Assembly (NCBI GenBank): GCA_016218045.1
Contig: JACRFB010000010.1
Span: forward strand, 72,101-136,100
Reading direction: 5' to 3'
Length of the DNA stretch: 64,000 nucleotides
Source of the DNA: Ignavibacteriota bacterium
GTDB lineage: Bacteria; Bacteroidota; Ignavibacteria; SZUA-365
Shown: one piece after another, positions 61,706-64,000 of the stretch
How positions within the stretch are numbered: the first letter of the stretch is position 1
Layout of the letters: every line of letters starts with the position of its first letter
Translations under genes and position numbers: made by a program
Notes under the pieces: generated by a model
Database searches by the model: none
What the model saw: only the letters and a program-made list of their open reading frames with translations
What the model was told of the DNA's origin: nothing

Positions 61706-62047
61706 GAGCTGTCCTGTGCCAGTGAATGTGCGACGCCAAAAGAAACGAAAGTATCTGATTCCGATGTGATTGTCCACATCGTGTGATCAATCTTGCCGTG
61801 ATCGGACGCTTCGTTCTGAAGGAGCAGCAGGGTGATGCAATTTCCAGGCCAGCATTCCTCCTTGATAATCCGTTCAGTTTCCGACATCCCGCGACACGAC
61901 CGGTGATCCGTCTGACGGATAGGCAAGCCGGATGCGACAAAACTGACAAACGGATGTCCCAATTCCGAATAGCTGTCGTAACCCGCGCCGACGAATCAAC
62001 GGGACGAATTCGTGACGATCCGCGCATTTTGACATTGGGAGGGCAGG
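61706..62047. other. Divergent promoter region between lon and the Nudix gene
   Basis: 342 bases with no gene. On the minus strand TGGACA and GATACT, 15 bases apart at about 61752-61777, are a weak promoter candidate for lon. No CIRCE, riboswitch or repeat array is seen here. Confidence 0.35.
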
Positions 62048-62581
62048 ATGTACATTCAGTGCCTCACCACACACAATAATGGGCGCGCCATGCCTGAGCT
62101 TCGCAGCGACATGATACAGTGCCATGTCTGCCGTCCTTCCCCGGATGGTTCGTATGAGCATTTGGTTTTGCAGCGCTCGAGTGATGAGGAAGTGTATCCT
62201 GATGTCTGGCAGGTTGTCACCGGAACGATCGATTCCGGTGAATCGGCAGTTGACACCGCCCGCCGGGAATTGATGGAAGAAACAGGACTGGTGCCGCTAT
62301 CGCTCCATGTAGCACCTACAACCGCCACGTTTTACTCGATGCGAACAGACACCGTGCACATCATTCCCGTCTTCGCGGCAATTGTCACCCGCGACGCGCG
62401 CATCCGTCTTTCATCGGAACATCAGGCGGGCGAGTGGCTCGCAGCGGATGACGCGGCCTCCCGCCTGTTGATCCCGTCACATCGAGAGTCGCTGCGCATT
62501 GTTCGCGAACACATACTCGGCAACCCCGTACTTGCTGATCTACTCACCATCCCCGTCGTGATACCACCGGTCACACCTTAG
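62048..62581 (+). CDS. Nudix hydrolase
   Basis: A 177-aa Nudix enzyme. The box is complete: GTIDSGESAVDTARRELMEETGL at about 59-81, fitting Gx5Ex7REUxEExGU, so Mg-dependent diphosphate cleavage is expected. The block YEHLVLQRSSDEEVYPDVWQVVTG resembles dihydroneopterin triphosphate or nucleotide pyrophosphatases (NudB-like). Start at 62048 because of a strong GGGAGG ribosome site, although 62090 (MPELRSD) is possible. A lipoprotein gene follows by 9 bases. Confidence 0.85.
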   Translation: MYIQCLTTHNNGRAMPELRSDMIQCHVCRPSPDGSYEHLVLQRSSDEEVYPDVWQVVTGTIDSGESAVDTARRELMEETGLVPLSLHVAPTTATFYSMRTDTVHIIPVFAAIVTRDARIRLSSEHQAGEWLAADDAASRLLIPSHRESLRIVREHILGNPVLADLLTIPVVIPPVTP

Positions 62582-62590
62582 GAGGAAACC

Positions 62591-63361
62591 ATGCGCTTGC
62601 GCCAGCATTACTTCTCATTCATCGCCGCACTCATCGTTTTGGTCAGCGGTATTTCAGGTTGTTCATTTACCACCGCTCATTTCGAGGAGGCCACGCTCGC
62701 CCGCAGCATCGGCGAGAACAAGGAGCCGATCGAACGGGTTCAGAGCTTTCATCGTTGCGACCGTACGATGTATTGCACCGTGAAAATGGCAAACACGCCG
62801 CAGGACACCAAGGTCAAGGCCGTCTGGCGCCATTTACCCGAGGGCGGCTCAGCGGAAATCCTCGACTCGTCCGAGGTCACAGTGGCGTCCGATGTATGGA
62901 TCGCTTTCCATCTCGCGATTTCCCGCGACGGCTGGGTGTACGGCAAGTACAGCGTCGAACTTTTCATTGATGGGAAATCCGCGCAGACCCTGTCCTTCAA
63001 TGTCGAACCCATGTTCAAGGACGGCCTGATCCGCGAGGCAACCATCGCATCTGCTGTTGGCGAGGACCAGTATCCGCAGGACCGCACGGCGACATTCGCG
63101 ACAACACCCGCGGTGGTGTATGCCGTGATCAATACGGCGGATGCTCCCGAAGGCAGTGTCTTTTCCGCGCGCTGGTATGCAAAGGATGCCGCGGGAACAC
63201 AGCAGGACATTGTATCGACGGACTTCCCTTTCGCGGGTTCGGGATGGATCGCCTTTTCGCTGCGGCCCTCGGGCAATTTTCCACCCGGCACGTATTATTG
63301 CGATATTGCGGTGAACGGCACGACCGCTAACACACAATCTTTCACCATCGGCACACCATGA
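62591..63361 (+). CDS. Lipoprotein with two copies of one domain
   Basis: A 256-aa lipoprotein: lipobox SGISGC (Cys24). Two similar beta domains follow: about 34-135 (ATLARSIGENKEPIERVQSFHRCDRTMYCTVKM) and about 147-256 (ATIASAVGEDQYPQDRTATFATTPAVVYAVINT), a clear internal duplication, each with the FxxxxxxSARW/KAVWRHL strand. No named family. AGGAGG precedes the ATG. It is translationally coupled to the next gene by a 4-bp overlap. Confidence 0.75.
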   Translation: MRLRQHYFSFIAALIVLVSGISGCSFTTAHFEEATLARSIGENKEPIERVQSFHRCDRTMYCTVKMANTPQDTKVKAVWRHLPEGGSAEILDSSEVTVASDVWIAFHLAISRDGWVYGKYSVELFIDGKSAQTLSFNVEPMFKDGLIREATIASAVGEDQYPQDRTATFATTPAVVYAVINTADAPEGSVFSARWYAKDAAGTQQDIVSTDFPFAGSGWIAFSLRPSGNFPPGTYYCDIAVNGTTANTQSFTIGTP

Positions 63362-63729
63362 GCACCTCCGTATTAATCGGTATTCCGGATCTTCTCTTCA
63401 GTTCCAAAGTAAACGCGGTGGCGCGGCAACAGGGCATCCCTGTTGTCGCCACCTTTACAAAGCATGATCTCCTCTCGAAGGCGCACGGCGAAACTCCGTC
63501 GATGTTGATTCTGGATCTTAATGCCGACGCCCTCGCACCGCTGGAATCCGTCGCCGCGATGAAGAGTGATCCGCATACCCGCGGTATCGCAGTGGTCGGC
63601 TTCCAAACCCGCATTGACGAAACCCTGCGCACGTCGGCTGAAGAAGCGGGTTGTGATCTCGTACTCAGCCGGAGCCAATTCATTGAAGCGCTGCCCGATA
63701 TATTGAGCGGGAAACTGCTCAAACGCTGA
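63358..63729 (+). CDS. Degenerate response-regulator receiver protein
   Basis: A 123-aa single-domain receiver fold: a first strand VLIGIPD, the phospho-acceptor candidate Asp53 in MLILDLN, and helix AAMKSDPHTRGIAVVGF. The conserved Lys of strand 5 is replaced (LSRSQF), and only one acidic residue remains at the Mg site, so phosphorylation may be lost. No output domain and no histidine kinase in the window. It overlaps the lipoprotein gene by 4 bp, and a gap of 188 bases leads to hrcA. Confidence 0.72.
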   Translation: MSTSVLIGIPDLLFSSKVNAVARQQGIPVVATFTKHDLLSKAHGETPSMLILDLNADALAPLESVAAMKSDPHTRGIAVVGFQTRIDETLRTSAEEAGCDLVLSRSQFIEALPDILSGKLLKR

Positions 63730-63792
63730 TCGCGTTTCACCCACACCATCCGGGAACCGAAGGTTGCCCGTATCTTGTTGCCCATCAGAGTG

Positions 63793-63849
63793 TTAGCACT
63801 CGATGCCGACGAGTGCCATCTTGACGCACTTTGTGTATTTCCCTATTTT
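63793..63849 (+). promoter_or_regulatory. hrcA promoter with CIRCE operator
   Basis: CIRCE at 63793-63819: TTAGCACTC, 9 bases, GAGTGCCAT (right arm two mismatches from the consensus). One base later TTGACG (63821-63826), a 17-bp spacer and TATTTT (63844-63849) make a promoter. HrcA therefore should control its own gene. Confidence 0.9.
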
Positions 63850-63857
63850 GCCCCGTG

Positions 63858-63876
63858 CTGTGTGTACGTCACACAG
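63858..63876 (+). repeat. Inverted repeat in hrcA leader
   Basis: CTGTGTG and CACACAG with a 5-base spacer, 42 bases upstream of the hrcA start, in the untranslated leader. A second operator or an mRNA hairpin; nothing more can be said. Confidence 0.55.
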
Positions 63877-63917
63877 TGCGCAATGATGAATGAGAGAGCG
63901 GAACGAATCGCAATACC

Positions 63918-64000
63918 ATGACTGAGCAGGACCAGAGAGATCACTACGGATTGAACTCGCGCGAGCGTCTCGTGCTGCAGCATATTATCCGTCAGTACAT
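63918..64000 (+). CDS. hrcA: Heat-inducible transcription repressor HrcA (partial)
   Basis: Only the first 27 codons are in the window: MTEQDQRDHYGLNSRERLVLQHIIRQY, the start of the HrcA winged-helix domain (compare LNERERxVLxxIIxxYI). The CIRCE upstream and the groESL CIRCE at 33140 support the name. The protein binds CIRCE and is released by heat through GroEL. The downstream gene set (often grpE, dnaK) lies outside the window. Confidence 0.85.
   Translation, partial: MTEQDQRDHYGLNSRERLVLQHIIRQY

Overview
The window looks like a high-GC chromosome segment from an FCB-group (Bacteroidota-like) bacterium. The closest fit is the Ignavibacteria/Kapabacteria/Chlorobi side. Three things support this: a 922-aa secreted protein (39289-42057) ending in a type A type IX secretion sorting domain of the QNYPNPFNPTT type, several short outer-membrane beta-barrel proteins, and a TonB-dependent receptor with an N-terminal carboxypeptidase-regulatory-like domain. 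The species cannot be fixed from sequence alone. No rRNA, tRNA, CRISPR array, IS element, prophage or replication origin was seen. Bases 1-134 hold no gene I can support.

Layout. 0-14.5 kb, almost all minus strand: drug-type MFS exporter with a cupin gene, K+-independent H+-pyrophosphatase, an unknown protein, a VapBC-like toxin-antitoxin pair, an outer-membrane porin-like protein, an acetate/C2 group (acetyl-CoA synthetase, acyl carrier protein, glycine C-acetyltransferase-like enzyme, acetate transporter) and three small barrel proteins. 14.7-19.3 kb: thiolase, 3-hydroxybutyryl-CoA dehydrogenase and acyl-CoA dehydrogenase (short-chain beta-oxidation or butyryl-CoA metabolism, crotonase missing here), then rho. 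19.6-28.3 kb: folC preceded by five envelope genes, including a CHAT-protease TPR lipoprotein, a FecR-like protein and a WD40-caspase with a signal peptide. This exported clan CD peptidase module is the best candidate for an uncharacterised system. 28.5-30.1 kb: two TPM-domain membrane proteins. 31.1-33.2 kb: groESL with a textbook promoter and CIRCE operator. 33.3-36.6 kb: TPP riboswitch with attenuator, TonB receptor and thiamine pyrophosphokinase, a thiamine-salvage unit. 36.8-46 kb: an M16-like protein lacking its zinc motif, a small secreted protein, the T9SS substrate, LpxH, PBP1A and a lipoprotein. 46.1-49 kb: a BtuF-like binding lipoprotein, proline dehydrogenase and a HEAT-repeat protein. 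49.4-58.8 kb: a seven-gene, mostly overlapping surface-glycan operon (YfhO-like membrane protein, three GT4 transferases, Wzx-like flippase, methyltransferase, CgeB-like transferase). 59-63.7 kb: zinc ribbon protein, Lon, Nudix hydrolase, duplicated-domain lipoprotein and a degenerate receiver. The window ends inside hrcA, which has its own CIRCE, so repressor and target (groESL) are both present.

A second unusual layer lies between the genes. At least eleven intergenic loci carry degenerate tandem repeats with a strict 7- or 8-bp period but a different consensus at nearly every locus. Many of them begin at, or within a few bases of, a stop codon. Two copies are joined to the same rho-independent terminator hairpin. 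Others are paired as inverted arrays. They resemble the heptameric STRR repeats known from cyanobacteria and deserve a genome-wide test.
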